Origin: an uncultured Collinsella sp.
Lineage (GTDB): Bacteria; Actinomycetota; Coriobacteriia; Coriobacteriales; Coriobacteriaceae
Reading direction: 5' to 3'
NCBI GenBank assembly: GCA_900554645.1
Contig: USIE01000018.1
Span: forward strand, 1-28,492
Length of the DNA: 28,492 nt
A program made the position numbers and the translations under genes. Below are positions 6,477 to 14,808 of this stretch, piece by piece. Below the pieces are notes generated by a model. The model had not been told where the DNA came from, made no database searches, and was given only the letters and a program-made list of their open reading frames with translations. The stretch's first letter is position 1; each line of letters begins with the position of its first letter.

Positions 6477-6639
6477 GGGCCCGGGGGCGGGCGGAGTGGA
6501 GCCTGATGGGAGGGCGGCGGCAGCGCCGCCCTCCCGCGGGGCGCGCCCCGCGGACTTAGTCGGGCATCGCGGGCCCATCGCTCTCGAGTCCGTCCCGCAT
6601 CCGCGCCGCCGCCCCAGGAAAGTTTTTCCAAAATTGTCC

Positions 6640-6668
6640 TTGCATCGGCGGGGGAGTTCCCGTATAGT
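6640..6668 (+). promoter_or_regulatory. sigma-70 promoter of tRNA-Ala copy B and perhaps the ABC-F gene
   Basis: TTGCAT (6640-6645) and TATAGT (6663-6668) are 17 bp apart. No separate promoter is visible between the tRNA terminator and ATG 6829, so read-through from here may supply the ABC-F message. Confidence 0.82.
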
Positions 6669-6680
6669 ATTTCTTCGCAC

Positions 6681-6753
6681 GGGGGCGTAGCTCAGCTGGG
6701 AGAGCGCTTGACTGGCAGTCAAGAGGTCAGGGGTTCGATCCCCCTCGTCTCCA
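6681..6753 (+). tRNA. tRNA-Ala(GGC), copy B
   Basis: Same gene body as 5845-5917, with anticodon GGC and the G3-U70 pair. It lies 75 bp upstream of the ABC-F start codon. Confidence 0.93.
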
Positions 6754-6769
6754 CCCGAGCATTGAATGA

Positions 6770-6797
6770 GGCTCCAACGCAAGTTGGGGCCTTTTTT
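6770..6797 (+). terminator. terminator between tRNA-Ala and the ABC-F gene
   Basis: GGCTCCAAC pairs with GTTGGGGCC and is followed by a T run. It ends about 31 bp before ATG 6829, so it could act as an attenuator for the ABC-F gene. Confidence 0.82.
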
Positions 6798-6828
6798 CAT
6801 ATTGGCACACAAGGTCAAAGGCGGCACC

Positions 6829-8856
6829 ATGATCCTCCTGGTCGACAAGATCGAAAAAAGCTTCGGCGCGCGCGTCCTCTTTAGCGGCGCGTCCTTCCAG
6901 ATCAACCCCGGCGAGCGCTTTGCGCTCGTGGGACCCAACGGCGCCGGCAAAACCACCATGCTCAAGATCATCATGGGCATCGACAGCCCCGACGCCGGCC
7001 AGGTCCAGTACGCCAAGGACTGCCAGGTGGGCTACCTAGAGCAGGAAACCAACCTGGAGCAAAAGGACACCACCATCCTTGCCGAGGTCATGGCCGCTGC
7101 CAAGGAAATCCGCCGCATGGGCGAGCGCGCCAACGAGCTGCAGGCCCAGATCACCGAGCTCTCCGAGCAGGGCAAGGACGTCGACGCACTCCTTAACGAG
7201 TACGGCCAGGTCCAGGACCGCTTTGAGCACCTGGGCGGCTACGAGCTCGAGAGCAACGCCCGCAAGATCCTGTCCGGCTTGGGCTTTAAGGTCACCGACT
7301 TTGAGCGTCCGTGCTCCGAGTTCTCGGGCGGCTGGCAGATGCGCATCGCGCTCGCCAAGCTCTTCCTGCGTCACCCCGACCTGCTGCTTCTGGACGAGCC
7401 CACCAACCACCTGGACCTCGAGAGCGTCCAGTGGCTGCGCGGCTTTATCGCCAACTACGACGGCGCCGTCCTCATCGTCAGCCACGACCGCGCCTTCATG
7501 GACGCCTGCGTCGACCATGTCGCCGCTCTCGAAAACCGCCGCGTGACCACCTACACCGGCAACTACAGTAGCTACCTCAAGCAGCGCGAGGACAACCTGG
7601 AGCAGATGCGTGCCAAGCGCGCCGCCCAGGAGCGCGACATCGCCCACATGCAGGTCTTCGTCGATAAGTTCCGCTACAAGCCCACCAAGGCCGCACAGGC
7701 CCAGGAGCGCATCCGCAAGATCGAGCAGATCAAAAAGGAGCTTGTCATCCTGCCCGAGGGCCACAAGCACATCGACTTTAAGTTCCCCGATCCGCCGCGC
7801 TCCGGCGACATGGTCGTAGGGCTCGAGGGCGTGTCCAAGTCCTACGGCAACAAGCACATCTACAGCGACATCGACCTCAAGCTCTACCGCGGCGAGCACG
7901 TGGCGCTCGTCGGCCCCAACGGCGCCGGCAAGTCCACCCTCATGAAGATCCTCGCCGGCCTGGAGCCGCCCACCACTGGCACCCGCGACCTGGGCACTAA
8001 CGTGGGCGTGGCCTACTACGCCCAGCACGCGCTCGAGGGCATGACCGAGTCCAACACCGTCCTGCAAGAGATCGACACTGTCACGTCCAAATGGACCGTG
8101 CCGCAACAGCGCAGTCTGCTGGGCGCCTTCCTGTTTAGCGACAACGACTCCATCGAAAAGCAGGTCCGCGTCCTCTCCGGCGGCGAGAAGGCGCGTCTGG
8201 CCCTGGCAAAGATGCTCGTGGCCCCCGAGGCGCTCCTGTGCCTGGACGAGCCCACCAACCACCTGGACATCGACTCCGTAGACATGCTCGAGAACGCCCT
8301 GCAAAACTTCCCCGGCACCATCGTGCTGATCAGCCACGACGAGCACCTGGTTCGCGCCGTGGCCAACCGCGTCATCGATATTCGTGACGGCAAGGTCACG
8401 GTCTACGACGGCGACTACGACTACTACCTCTACAAGCGCGAGGACCTCGCAGCCCGCGCCGCCGCCGAGGCGGCAGGGGAGAGCGCACCGGCCGCAGCCA
8501 AGCCAGCCAGCGCCGCCCAGGCCAACGCCCCCGCCGCTGCCCCCAAGCCCGCCGAGGGAAAAAAGACCAAGGAGCAAAAGCGTGCCGAGGCTCAGGCCCG
8601 CGCCGCGCTCAACAAAAAGCTCAAAGGCGTGCGCAACCAGCTCAAGAAGATCGAGACGGAGCTCGACAAAAAGCGCGCCCGCTATGACGAGCTTATGGAA
8701 TTGATGGCAAGCGAAGAGCTTTATGCCGATCAGGACAAGTTCAACGCCGCGCTGGGGGAATATAACGGCCTTAAGCAAGAGCTACCCAAGCTGGAGGACG
8801 AATGGCTGGAACTTTCCACCCAGATCGAAGAGGAGACCGCGCGTGAACTCTCGTAA
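6829..8856 (+). CDS. ABC-F family ATPase (YdiF/Uup-like)
   Basis: The 675-residue protein has two ATPase domains and no membrane segment, the ABC-F layout; these proteins act on ribosomes. Domain 1 has Walker A GPNGAGKT at residues 35-42, signature FSGGWQMR near 166 and Walker [13 protein letters not shown] near 186. Domain 2 has GPNGAGKST near 362, [11 protein letters not shown] near 450 and [12 protein letters not shown] near 468. The interdomain linker (about 245-320) is charged. An Ala/Pro-rich stretch (about 545-580) leads to a C-terminal coiled coil typical of the Uup/YdiF subgroup. AAAGGCGG precedes ATG 6829. A longer upstream frame would run through the terminator and is rejected. It overlaps the next gene by 14 bp. 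Whether it gives antibiotic protection cannot be told. Confidence 0.93.
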   Translation: MILLVDKIEKSFGARVLFSGASFQINPGERFALVGPNGAGKTTMLKIIMGIDSPDAGQVQYAKDCQVGYLEQETNLEQKDTTILAEVMAAAKEIRRMGERANELQAQITELSEQGKDVDALLNEYGQVQDRFEHLGGYELESNARKILSGLGFKVTDFERPCSEFSGGWQMRIALAKLFLRHPDLLLLDEPTNHLDLESVQWLRGFIANYDGAVLIVSHDRAFMDACVDHVAALENRRVTTYTGNYSSYLKQREDNLEQMRAKRAAQERDIAHMQVFVDKFRYKPTKAAQAQERIRKIEQIKKELVILPEGHKHIDFKFPDPPRSGDMVVGLEGVSKSYGNKHIYSDIDLKLYRGEHVALVGPNGAGKSTLMKILAGLEPPTTGTRDLGTNVGVAYYAQHALEGMTESNTVLQEIDTVTSKWTVPQQRSLLGAFLFSDNDSIEKQVRVLSGGEKARLALAKMLVAPEALLCLDEPTNHLDIDSVDMLENALQNFPGTIVLISHDEHLVRAVANRVIDIRDGKVTVYDGDYDYYLYKREDLAARAAAEAAGESAPAAAKPASAAQANAPAAAPKPAEGKKTKEQKRAEAQARAALNKKLKGVRNQLKKIETELDKKRARYDELMELMASEELYADQDKFNAALGEYNGLKQELPKLEDEWLELSTQIEEETARELS

Positions 8857-9139
8857 GGCCGCTGCCGTGGCGATGAGCATCATCGCCATCGCCTGTCGCA
8901 TCTGCGGCATCTTTATGAGCGCGATGACCGTGCTGCTGTGCTTTAGCGGCCTCACCGCCAAGTTGCAGATTGTGGGCTTTGTCGTCGAGCTTTCGCGTGC
9001 GCTGCCGAGCGCCATCGCCGGCTACGGCGTCATCACTTCTCCCTTTGGCGGCGTGTTCCGCCTGGATTACGCCATCGTCGCGGTGATCCTGTTTGTAATT
9101 GACTACCTGCTCACGCGCGCCTCGCGACGCGTCCGCTAG
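8843..9139 (+). CDS. small integral membrane protein, unknown function
   Basis: GTG 8843 has AGGAG 7 bp upstream and opens a 98-codon frame overlapping the end of the ABC-F gene by 14 bp. The product starts with basic residues, then shows about three hydrophobic segments (around residues 6-30, 33-55 and 72-90) and a basic tail. It would be an inner membrane protein. No family is recognised. The next gene starts 9 bp later and is also a membrane protein, so they may be expressed together. Confidence 0.7.
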   Translation: MNSRKAAAVAMSIIAIACRICGIFMSAMTVLLCFSGLTAKLQIVGFVVELSRALPSAIAGYGVITSPFGGVFRLDYAIVAVILFVIDYLLTRASRRVR

Positions 9140-9148
9140 GGGAGCACC

Positions 9149-9832
9149 ATGTCCAGCAGCTATTTCATGAATCTGCTCGCCAGCGCCGTCGCCGTCATCA
9201 TAGGTATCGTTATCCACGAAAGTGCGCACGCCGCCGCGGCCTGGGCACTCGGCGATAAGACGGCGCGTTCACGCGGTCGTGTCTCGCTCAACCCGCTCAA
9301 CCATATCGACCCGTTCGGCACCATCATCCTGCCGCTGCTCATGCTCGCAGCCGGTGGTCCCGTATTCGCCTTCGCCAAGCCTGTGCCCGTCTACCTCAAC
9401 AACCTCAAGCACCCCAAGCGCGACGAGGTTCTGGTAAGCGTGGCCGGCCCCGCATCGAACATCGTACTCTCGTGCCTGGCCGCAGCCTTCATGCACGCGG
9501 CATACGGCAACCTCTACGCCAGCATGTCCTTTGCCGCGGCATCCCAAATCATGAACTTCGGCGCCACCTTTATCGTTGTCAATTTGTCGCTCGCGTTCTT
9601 TAACCTCATCCCGATCCCGCCGCTCGACGGCTCGTCGATCATCGTGCCGTTCCTCAAAGGCAAGGCGCTCGCCAACTACTATCGCCTGCAGCAATACGCC
9701 ATGCCGATCCTTATCATCGTGCTGTACCTGCTGCCCATGTGGACCGGCATCGACGTGATCGGCCGCTATTTCGACGTTACCGTGTATCCGCTGGCCGAGT
9801 GGCTGCTCAACTTCGCAATCGCCGGCATCTAG
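9149..9832 (+). CDS. site-2 protease family membrane metallopeptidase (M50)
   Basis: The 227-residue protein has the M50 zinc motif HESAH (H23, E24, H27) in its first hydrophobic helix. NPLNHIDPFG (residues 48-57) and NLIPIPPLDGS (D160) follow; the latter supplies the third zinc ligand. Four to six membrane segments are visible. The compact form without PDZ domain corresponds to the group seen next to scpA-scpB in many Gram-positive genomes. Substrates are unknown. GGGGAGC lies 5 bp before ATG 9149. The scpA gene follows after 84 bp. Confidence 0.9.
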   Translation: MSSSYFMNLLASAVAVIIGIVIHESAHAAAAWALGDKTARSRGRVSLNPLNHIDPFGTIILPLLMLAAGGPVFAFAKPVPVYLNNLKHPKRDEVLVSVAGPASNIVLSCLAAAFMHAAYGNLYASMSFAAASQIMNFGATFIVVNLSLAFFNLIPIPPLDGSSIIVPFLKGKALANYYRLQQYAMPILIIVLYLLPMWTGIDVIGRYFDVTVYPLAEWLLNFAIAGI

Positions 9833-9916
9833 GGTAAACTTACAGGTCGACCGTGCAAAACGGTCGCAACATGCACCCAAACCGCGCCGCGAAGGCGCCG
9901 TCAAAGGAGGTCGAAA

Positions 9917-10726
9917 ATGTCGTATCGCGTGTCGACGCAGGTCTACAGCGGACCATTCGACCTGCTGCTGCAGCTGGTAACCCGCCAAAAAGTTGATATC
10001 GGTGCCATCTCGATCAGCGAGGTGGCCGAGCAATACCTGGCTGAGGCCGAACGCATTGAGGCGCTGGACCTGGACGTGGCGAGCGACTTTTTGCTGGTCG
10101 CGGCGACCCTTTTGGATATCAAGGCCGCTTCGCTGGTGCCACAGGAGGCCCCGCGCAAAGCCGACGACGATGACGAGTTCGACGAAGACCTCGAGGAACT
10201 CAGCGCGCTCGACGGTGACGCCCTACGCGAGGTCCTGATCCAGCGCCTGATCGCCTACAAGCAGTTTAAGGGCGCGGCGGCAGCCCTTGGCGCGCGCATG
10301 CAGGCCGAGAGCCGCATGCATCCGCGCGTGGCCGGCCCCGACCCCGAGTTCTTGGGCCTGATGCCCGACTATCTGGCCGGCATCACCCTGCGCGGCCTCG
10401 CCGTCATCTGTGCCGACCTGGACGGCAAGCGCCAGACCTTCCTGCTGGAAGCCGAGCACGTGGCGCCGCATCGCGTGCCGCTCGACCTGACCGTGGCCTC
10501 GGTCGACCGCTTTACTATGGCGCACCAAACCTGCACCTTCCGCGAGCTGCTGGACGGCGATGCCACCACCGAGCAGCTCGTCGTCACCTTCCTGGCCATG
10601 CTGGAACTCGCCAAACGCGGCTCGCTCATCCTGAGCCAGGACGAGATCTTTGGAACCATTCAAATCAACCGAGTCGAGGGCGCCGAGGCCTACGTGCCCG
10701 GCGAGGGCCCCGAGCTCACCGAATAG
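9917..10726 (+). CDS. scpA: segregation and condensation protein A
   Basis: ScpA is the kleisin of the bacterial SMC complex, bridging SMC heads and binding ScpB, in chromosome compaction and segregation. The 269-residue protein has the typical N-terminus (YSGPFDLLLQLVTRQKVDI) and EVAEQYL, an acidic central stretch (DDDDEFDEDLEEL, about residues 80-92) and a C-terminal winged-helix segment ending in EIFGTIQINR-like sequence. AAAGGAGG lies 6 bp before ATG 9917. It is followed by scpB after 12 bp, the usual order. Confidence 0.95.
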   Translation: MSYRVSTQVYSGPFDLLLQLVTRQKVDIGAISISEVAEQYLAEAERIEALDLDVASDFLLVAATLLDIKAASLVPQEAPRKADDDDEFDEDLEELSALDGDALREVLIQRLIAYKQFKGAAAALGARMQAESRMHPRVAGPDPEFLGLMPDYLAGITLRGLAVICADLDGKRQTFLLEAEHVAPHRVPLDLTVASVDRFTMAHQTCTFRELLDGDATTEQLVVTFLAMLELAKRGSLILSQDEIFGTIQINRVEGAEAYVPGEGPELTE

Positions 10727-10738
10727 GAGCGACCAACA

Positions 10739-11467
10739 ATGTCAAACCTTTCCACGCTGGAGGCAAACAGCCTCAAAGGCGCCCTCGAGGCGCTGCTGCT
10801 GGTCTCGGGCGACCCCGTGAGCGCGCCCGCGCTGGCTGGAGCGCTGGATATCGCCCCCGGCGAGTGCGCATCGCTGCTCGCTGAGCTCAAAGTTGAGTAC
10901 GAGGAGGCCAACCGCGGCTTTCAGCTGCGCGAGGTCGCCGGCGGTTGGCGCCTGTTTACGCATCCTGCCTATCACGACGTGGTCGAGGCCTACGTGCTGA
11001 GCTGGGACACGCAAAAACTGTCGCAGGCGGCGCTCGAGACCCTGGCCGTCATCGCCTACCACCAGCCCGTCACGCGCGAGGTGGTCAAGGGCATCCGCGG
11101 CGTCAACTCCGATGGCGTCATCGCGTCGCTCGTTGACAAGGGTCTGGTGCGCGAGCTCGGCCGCGACCCCCAGCGCGGTCAGGCCATCATTTACGGCACG
11201 ACCAACGCCTTTTTGGAGAAGTTCGGTCTGCGCTCCACCCGCGACCTGCCCGATCTGGAACAGTTTGCCCCCGACGAGCAGTCGCGTCAGTTTATTCGCG
11301 AGCGCTTAAGCGGTCGTAGTATCCAGTCCACGCTCGAGGAGCAGGCCGAGGATCTGGACGAAGAGCGCGAGCTGCTCGATACCGCTATTGATGATGTCGA
11401 GGCAGTTAGCGGCGATGAATCACTGGTCACCGTCGAAACTGCGGAGGATACGCATGACGAGAACTAA
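10739..11467 (+). CDS. scpB: segregation and condensation protein B
   Basis: ScpB forms a dimer on the ScpA kleisin in the SMC complex. The 242-residue protein has the family's N-terminal region (LKGALEALLLVSGDPV), then GGWRLFT, and AALETLAVIAYHQPVTR with IRGVNSDGVI around residues 99-125, the hallmark second winged helix. The C-terminal 60 residues are acidic and probably disordered. AGGAG precedes ATG 10739. The 3' end overlaps the next gene by 14 bp. Confidence 0.95.
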   Translation: MSNLSTLEANSLKGALEALLLVSGDPVSAPALAGALDIAPGECASLLAELKVEYEEANRGFQLREVAGGWRLFTHPAYHDVVEAYVLSWDTQKLSQAALETLAVIAYHQPVTREVVKGIRGVNSDGVIASLVDKGLVRELGRDPQRGQAIIYGTTNAFLEKFGLRSTRDLPDLEQFAPDEQSRQFIRERLSGRSIQSTLEEQAEDLDEERELLDTAIDDVEAVSGDESLVTVETAEDTHDEN

Positions 11468-12419
11468 CGAAGCGGCGGAGACGCGCATCGCCTCCGCCCA
11501 GGACATACCCACGGCGGAGGCCCAGCCCGTCTACCCGCACACCATGCGCCTGCAGCGCTTTTTGGCTCGCGCGGGCGTGGCAAGCCGCCGCGGCTCGGAG
11601 GACCTGATGACCGCCGGCCGCGTGACGGTTAACGGCGAGGTCGCGACCGAGCTGGGCACCAAGGTCGACGTCGACCGCGATCACATCGAGGTCGACGGCA
11701 TGCCCGTCAAGCTCAACCAGGGCGCCGTGTACCTGATGCTCTACAAGCCGACCGGCTACCTCACCACCATGAGCGATCCGCAGGAGCGCCCTTGTGTGGC
11801 CGACCTGGTCCCGCGCGACCGCTTTCCGGGGCTCTTTCCGGTTGGTCGCTTGGACCGCGACACCACGGGCCTCTTGCTCTTTACCACCGACGGCGACCTG
11901 TCGCAGGACCTGCTGCACCCCAGCAAGCACGTCTACAAGACCTACCAGGCACTTGTGGACGGGCACCTGACCGATCGCGACTTGACACCGCTGCGACGCG
12001 GCATTGAGCTCGACGACGGCCTGTGCCAGCCGGCAATCTGCCGCGTCATTAACGCGCGCGAAGCCGAGGCCGTGGCTCCGCAGGGCGTCAAGCCCGGCAC
12101 CACCGCCGTGGAGGTCATCATCCGCGAAGGCCGCAAGAACCAGGTCAAGCGCATGTTGAGCAAGATCCACCATCCGGTGATCCGCCTGCATCGCTGCAAC
12201 TTTGCCGGCCTGGAGCTCGAGGGCGTGGCCAAGGGTTCGTGGCGCGAGCTCACCGATCGCGAGGTTCAGATCCTCAAAGACGGCGGCATCCCGCCCAAGC
12301 AGGCCAGCGCCAAGCGCGGCGGTAAGCCCCAGGACACCCCCGCGAGCCGCACCCGCCACCACGGCAGCCACGGCTCCGCGCCCAAGCGCAACACCTACCG
12401 CGAGCGCTACACGGGCTAG
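11454..12419 (+). CDS. rluB: rRNA pseudouridine synthase, RluB/RsuA family
   Basis: The enzyme converts uridine to pseudouridine in ribosomal RNA, in the B-type large subunit group by context with scpA-scpB. After a 25-residue N-terminal extension comes an S4 RNA-binding domain (MRLQRFLARAGVASRR, with GRVTVNGEVA). The catalytic domain contains GRLDRDTTGLLLFTTDG with the catalytic Asp, then KTYQALV. The last ~50 residues are basic, Gly/Ser/His-rich and likely disordered. The start is ATG 11454, preceded by GGAGG and overlapping scpB; the frame upstream of it is the shadow of scpB. Exact rRNA position is inferred. Confidence 0.9.
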   Translation: MTRTNEAAETRIASAQDIPTAEAQPVYPHTMRLQRFLARAGVASRRGSEDLMTAGRVTVNGEVATELGTKVDVDRDHIEVDGMPVKLNQGAVYLMLYKPTGYLTTMSDPQERPCVADLVPRDRFPGLFPVGRLDRDTTGLLLFTTDGDLSQDLLHPSKHVYKTYQALVDGHLTDRDLTPLRRGIELDDGLCQPAICRVINAREAEAVAPQGVKPGTTAVEVIIREGRKNQVKRMLSKIHHPVIRLHRCNFAGLELEGVAKGSWRELTDREVQILKDGGIPPKQASAKRGGKPQDTPASRTRHHGSHGSAPKRNTYRERYTG

Positions 12420-12485
12420 GCAATCCGCCGCGCTCCAACGCTCGCGTCCCATACCAGCACGTCAACCACCGAAAGGAAGCATTGC

Positions 12486-13172
12486 ATGATCGTCGCCATC
12501 GACGGCCCCGCCGGTTCCGGCAAGTCCACCATCGCCAAGGAGATCGCCCGCCAGCTGGGCTTTAACAAGCTCGACACGGGCGCCATGTATCGCGCCGTCA
12601 CCTTTGCCGCCCTCGACCGCGGCATCGACCTGGACGACGAGACGGCCATCGACGCCCTCGCCGAGCAAATCGAAATCCGCTTTACCAACGGCACTGGCGA
12701 GGACACTCGTCTGACCATTGATGGCCAGGACGCCTCGGCTGCCATCCGCACCCCGCAGGTCGATGCGAACGTGTCCAAGGTCTCGGCCTACCCGGGCGTG
12801 CGCGCGGCCATGCTCATCCATCAGCGCCGCGCCGCCGAGGACCGCGATATCGTCGCCGAGGGTCGCGACATCGGCACCGTCGTGTTCCCCAACGCGCAGG
12901 TCAAGGTCTTCCTGACCGCCGACCCGCGTGAGCGCGCCCGTCGCCGCGTGCTGCAGCGCCACCAGGACGACGCCCAGCCGCTCAGCACGCCACAGCTCGA
13001 GGCCGAGGTCGATGAGACCCTCGATGCCCTCAAGCAGCGCGACAAGCTCGACAGCAGCCGCGAGGTGGCGCCGCTCGTACCCGCCGAGGACGCCGTGCAT
13101 GTCGACTCCACCGCCCACACCATCGACGAGGTCGTCCACATTATCGAGGACCTCATCAACCAAAGGAGGTAG
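12486..13172 (+). CDS. cmk: cytidylate kinase
   Basis: This enzyme phosphorylates CMP and dCMP for nucleotide supply. The 228-residue protein has the P-loop GPAGSGKST at residues 7-15 and DTGAMYR near 32-38. EGRDIGTVVFP near 121-131 is the family's CMP-binding segment. Length is as in E. coli Cmk. AAAGGAAGC precedes the ATG. The plsC gene begins 3 bp after the stop, and its ribosome binding site lies in the last codons of cmk. Confidence 0.95.
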   Translation: MIVAIDGPAGSGKSTIAKEIARQLGFNKLDTGAMYRAVTFAALDRGIDLDDETAIDALAEQIEIRFTNGTGEDTRLTIDGQDASAAIRTPQVDANVSKVSAYPGVRAAMLIHQRRAAEDRDIVAEGRDIGTVVFPNAQVKVFLTADPRERARRRVLQRHQDDAQPLSTPQLEAEVDETLDALKQRDKLDSSREVAPLVPAEDAVHVDSTAHTIDEVVHIIEDLINQRR

Positions 13173-13175
13173 CCC

Positions 13176-13904
13176 ATGCGCCTGTTTAAGCAGACGCCCG
13201 AGGATTACTACAACGCCCCCTACGCCGAGTTCCCGGCGCTCATCCGCGGCACCGTCTTTGTGGTCATGGCAATCCTTTGGGCTTTCTCCAAGCTCATGTG
13301 GCGCTGGAAGGTCGAGGATGCCGATCTGCTGTTTGAGCGCCAGGAAGGCCGTGGCAGCGTAGTCATCTGCAACCACACCTCGATGGCAGAGCTCTTGGCC
13401 GTGGAGACGGCGCTGTTCTTTGGCGGCCGCCGTATCCGCCCCATCTTTAAGTCCGAGTTCGCCAAGAGCAAGATTGTGCGCTGGGCCTTTAGCCGTGTAG
13501 GCGGCATTCCCGTTGAGCGCGGTACCGCCGACATGAAGTGCCTGCGCGCCGCCCAGCACGCGCTGCAGCGCGGCGAGGACGTCCTGATCTTCCCCGAGGG
13601 CACGCGCATCCGCTCGCGCGAAATCAAGCCCGAGGTACACGGTGGCTTTGCGCTCATCGCTCAGATGGGCAAGGCACCCGTCAACCCGCTCGCCATCTGC
13701 GGCTGGTCCGACATTACGCCTGCGGGCAAAAAGATCATGCGTCCCAAGAAGTGCTGGATCCGCGCCGGCAAGGCCGTCTCGCTTTCCGACGCGCCGGCCG
13801 GGCTTAAGCGCACGGAGCGTTTGGCTTGGTTTGAGTCCGAGGCCATGAACCGCGTCTACGCCATGCGCGACGAGCTGTGCGACGAGCATCCGGGCAGGTT
13901 CTAG
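13176..13904 (+). CDS. plsC: 1-acyl-sn-glycerol-3-phosphate acyltransferase (PlsC family)
   Basis: PlsC adds the second acyl chain to lysophosphatidic acid at the inner membrane. The 242-residue protein has one hydrophobic segment (about residues 24-43). The catalytic block I is NHTSMAE (H67 to E72), where the family norm is H-X4-D; here the acidic residue is Glu. Block III is FPEGTRIRS near 140-148, and VNPLAI follows. AAAGGAGG lies 6 bp before ATG 13176. PlsY and GpsA are encoded 4-5 kb downstream, so three phospholipid genes share this block. Confidence 0.9.
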   Translation: MRLFKQTPEDYYNAPYAEFPALIRGTVFVVMAILWAFSKLMWRWKVEDADLLFERQEGRGSVVICNHTSMAELLAVETALFFGGRRIRPIFKSEFAKSKIVRWAFSRVGGIPVERGTADMKCLRAAQHALQRGEDVLIFPEGTRIRSREIKPEVHGGFALIAQMGKAPVNPLAICGWSDITPAGKKIMRPKKCWIRAGKAVSLSDAPAGLKRTERLAWFESEAMNRVYAMRDELCDEHPGRF

Positions 13905-13906
13905 CC

Positions 13907-14806
13907 ATGAGCGAGAACGTGAAGAACACCGCCGCGACTGTGTCCGACCAGGCCGGCGCACCCACCATCGAAATCTCAGCCCACGCCGGCACCTGCTACG
14001 GCGTGCAACGAGCGCTCGACATGGCGCTGGCCGCCGCACCGCAGGCAGGGGAGAGCGCACAGGTCCACACTCTGGGGCCGCTCATCCATAACCCCATCGT
14101 GGTGCGCGAACTCGCCGAGGCAGGCGTCGGTCTGGCCGACACCCTGGATGACGCCGCATCGGGCACCGTGATTATCCGCGCCCACGGCGTGGTGCCGCAG
14201 GTGATCGACGCCGCTCGCGAACGCGGTCTTACCGTGGTCGATGCCACCTGCCCCTACGTGAAGAAGGTCCATGTGGCCGCCGAGCGCTTGGTGCGCGAGG
14301 GCTACCGCGTGGTAGTCGTGGGCGAGCCGGGCCACCCCGAAGTCGAGGGCATCCTGGGCCACGCCGGCGATGATGCGCAGGTCGTAAGCTGTGCCGCCGA
14401 TGCGGACGCGCTGCCGCTCAAGGGCAAGGTGGGCCTCGTTGTACAGACTACCCAGACCGCACAGAACCTCGCCGAGGTTGTGGCTGCCATCACCCCGCGT
14501 GTGCAAGAACTGCGCGTTATCAACACCATCTGCGCTGCTACGAGCGAACGCCAGCAGGCCGCCGCCACACTTGCCAACAGCTGCGACTGCATGGTCGTCG
14601 TGGGCGGAAAGAATTCGGGTAACACCCGACGGCTGGCGCAGATCTGCGCGGACGCCTGCGAGCGCACACATCATATCGAGGAGGCAAGCGAGCTCGAGGC
14701 CGCATGGTTTGCCAGGGCGCGCCACATCGGTATCACCGCCGGCGCCTCTACCCCGCAAGAACACATCGAACGCGCCGTCGCGCGCATCAAGGAGCTTTGC
14801 CGCTAA
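13907..14806 (+). CDS. ispH: 4-hydroxy-3-methylbut-2-enyl diphosphate reductase
   Basis: IspH makes IPP and DMAPP in the last step of the MEP isoprenoid pathway, using a 4Fe-4S cluster. The three cluster cysteines are visible: C30 in GTCYGV, C115 in DATCPYVKK and C209 in NTICAATSERQ. Other family blocks are HTLGPLIHNP, RAHGV, GEPGHPEVEG, QTT and VVGGKNSGNT. It has a 20-residue N-terminal extension. The start is ATG 13907, 2 bp after the plsC stop. Confidence 0.95.
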   Translation: MSENVKNTAATVSDQAGAPTIEISAHAGTCYGVQRALDMALAAAPQAGESAQVHTLGPLIHNPIVVRELAEAGVGLADTLDDAASGTVIIRAHGVVPQVIDAARERGLTVVDATCPYVKKVHVAAERLVREGYRVVVVGEPGHPEVEGILGHAGDDAQVVSCAADADALPLKGKVGLVVQTTQTAQNLAEVVAAITPRVQELRVINTICAATSERQQAAATLANSCDCMVVVGGKNSGNTRRLAQICADACERTHHIEEASELEAAWFARARHIGITAGASTPQEHIERAVARIKELCR

Positions 14807-14808
14807 CC

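Larger units (their letters stand above)
6271..6853 (+). repeat. segmental duplication, copy B
   Basis: This 583-bp block is the partner of 5385-6017. It leads into the intact ABC-F gene, so it is the more likely ancestral position. The GC-rich part is about 50 bp shorter here. Confidence 0.85.

Noticed and set aside
7036..8778. 580-codon minus-strand open frame opposite the ABC-F gene
   Set aside because: It is the antisense shadow of a GC-rich gene; the plus strand has all ABC-F motifs, and the minus frame gives low-complexity Val/Leu/Gly-rich sequence.
12462..14060. 532-codon minus-strand open frame opposite cmk-plsC
   Set aside because: It spans several well-identified plus-strand genes and their junctions; composition is that of an antisense frame.
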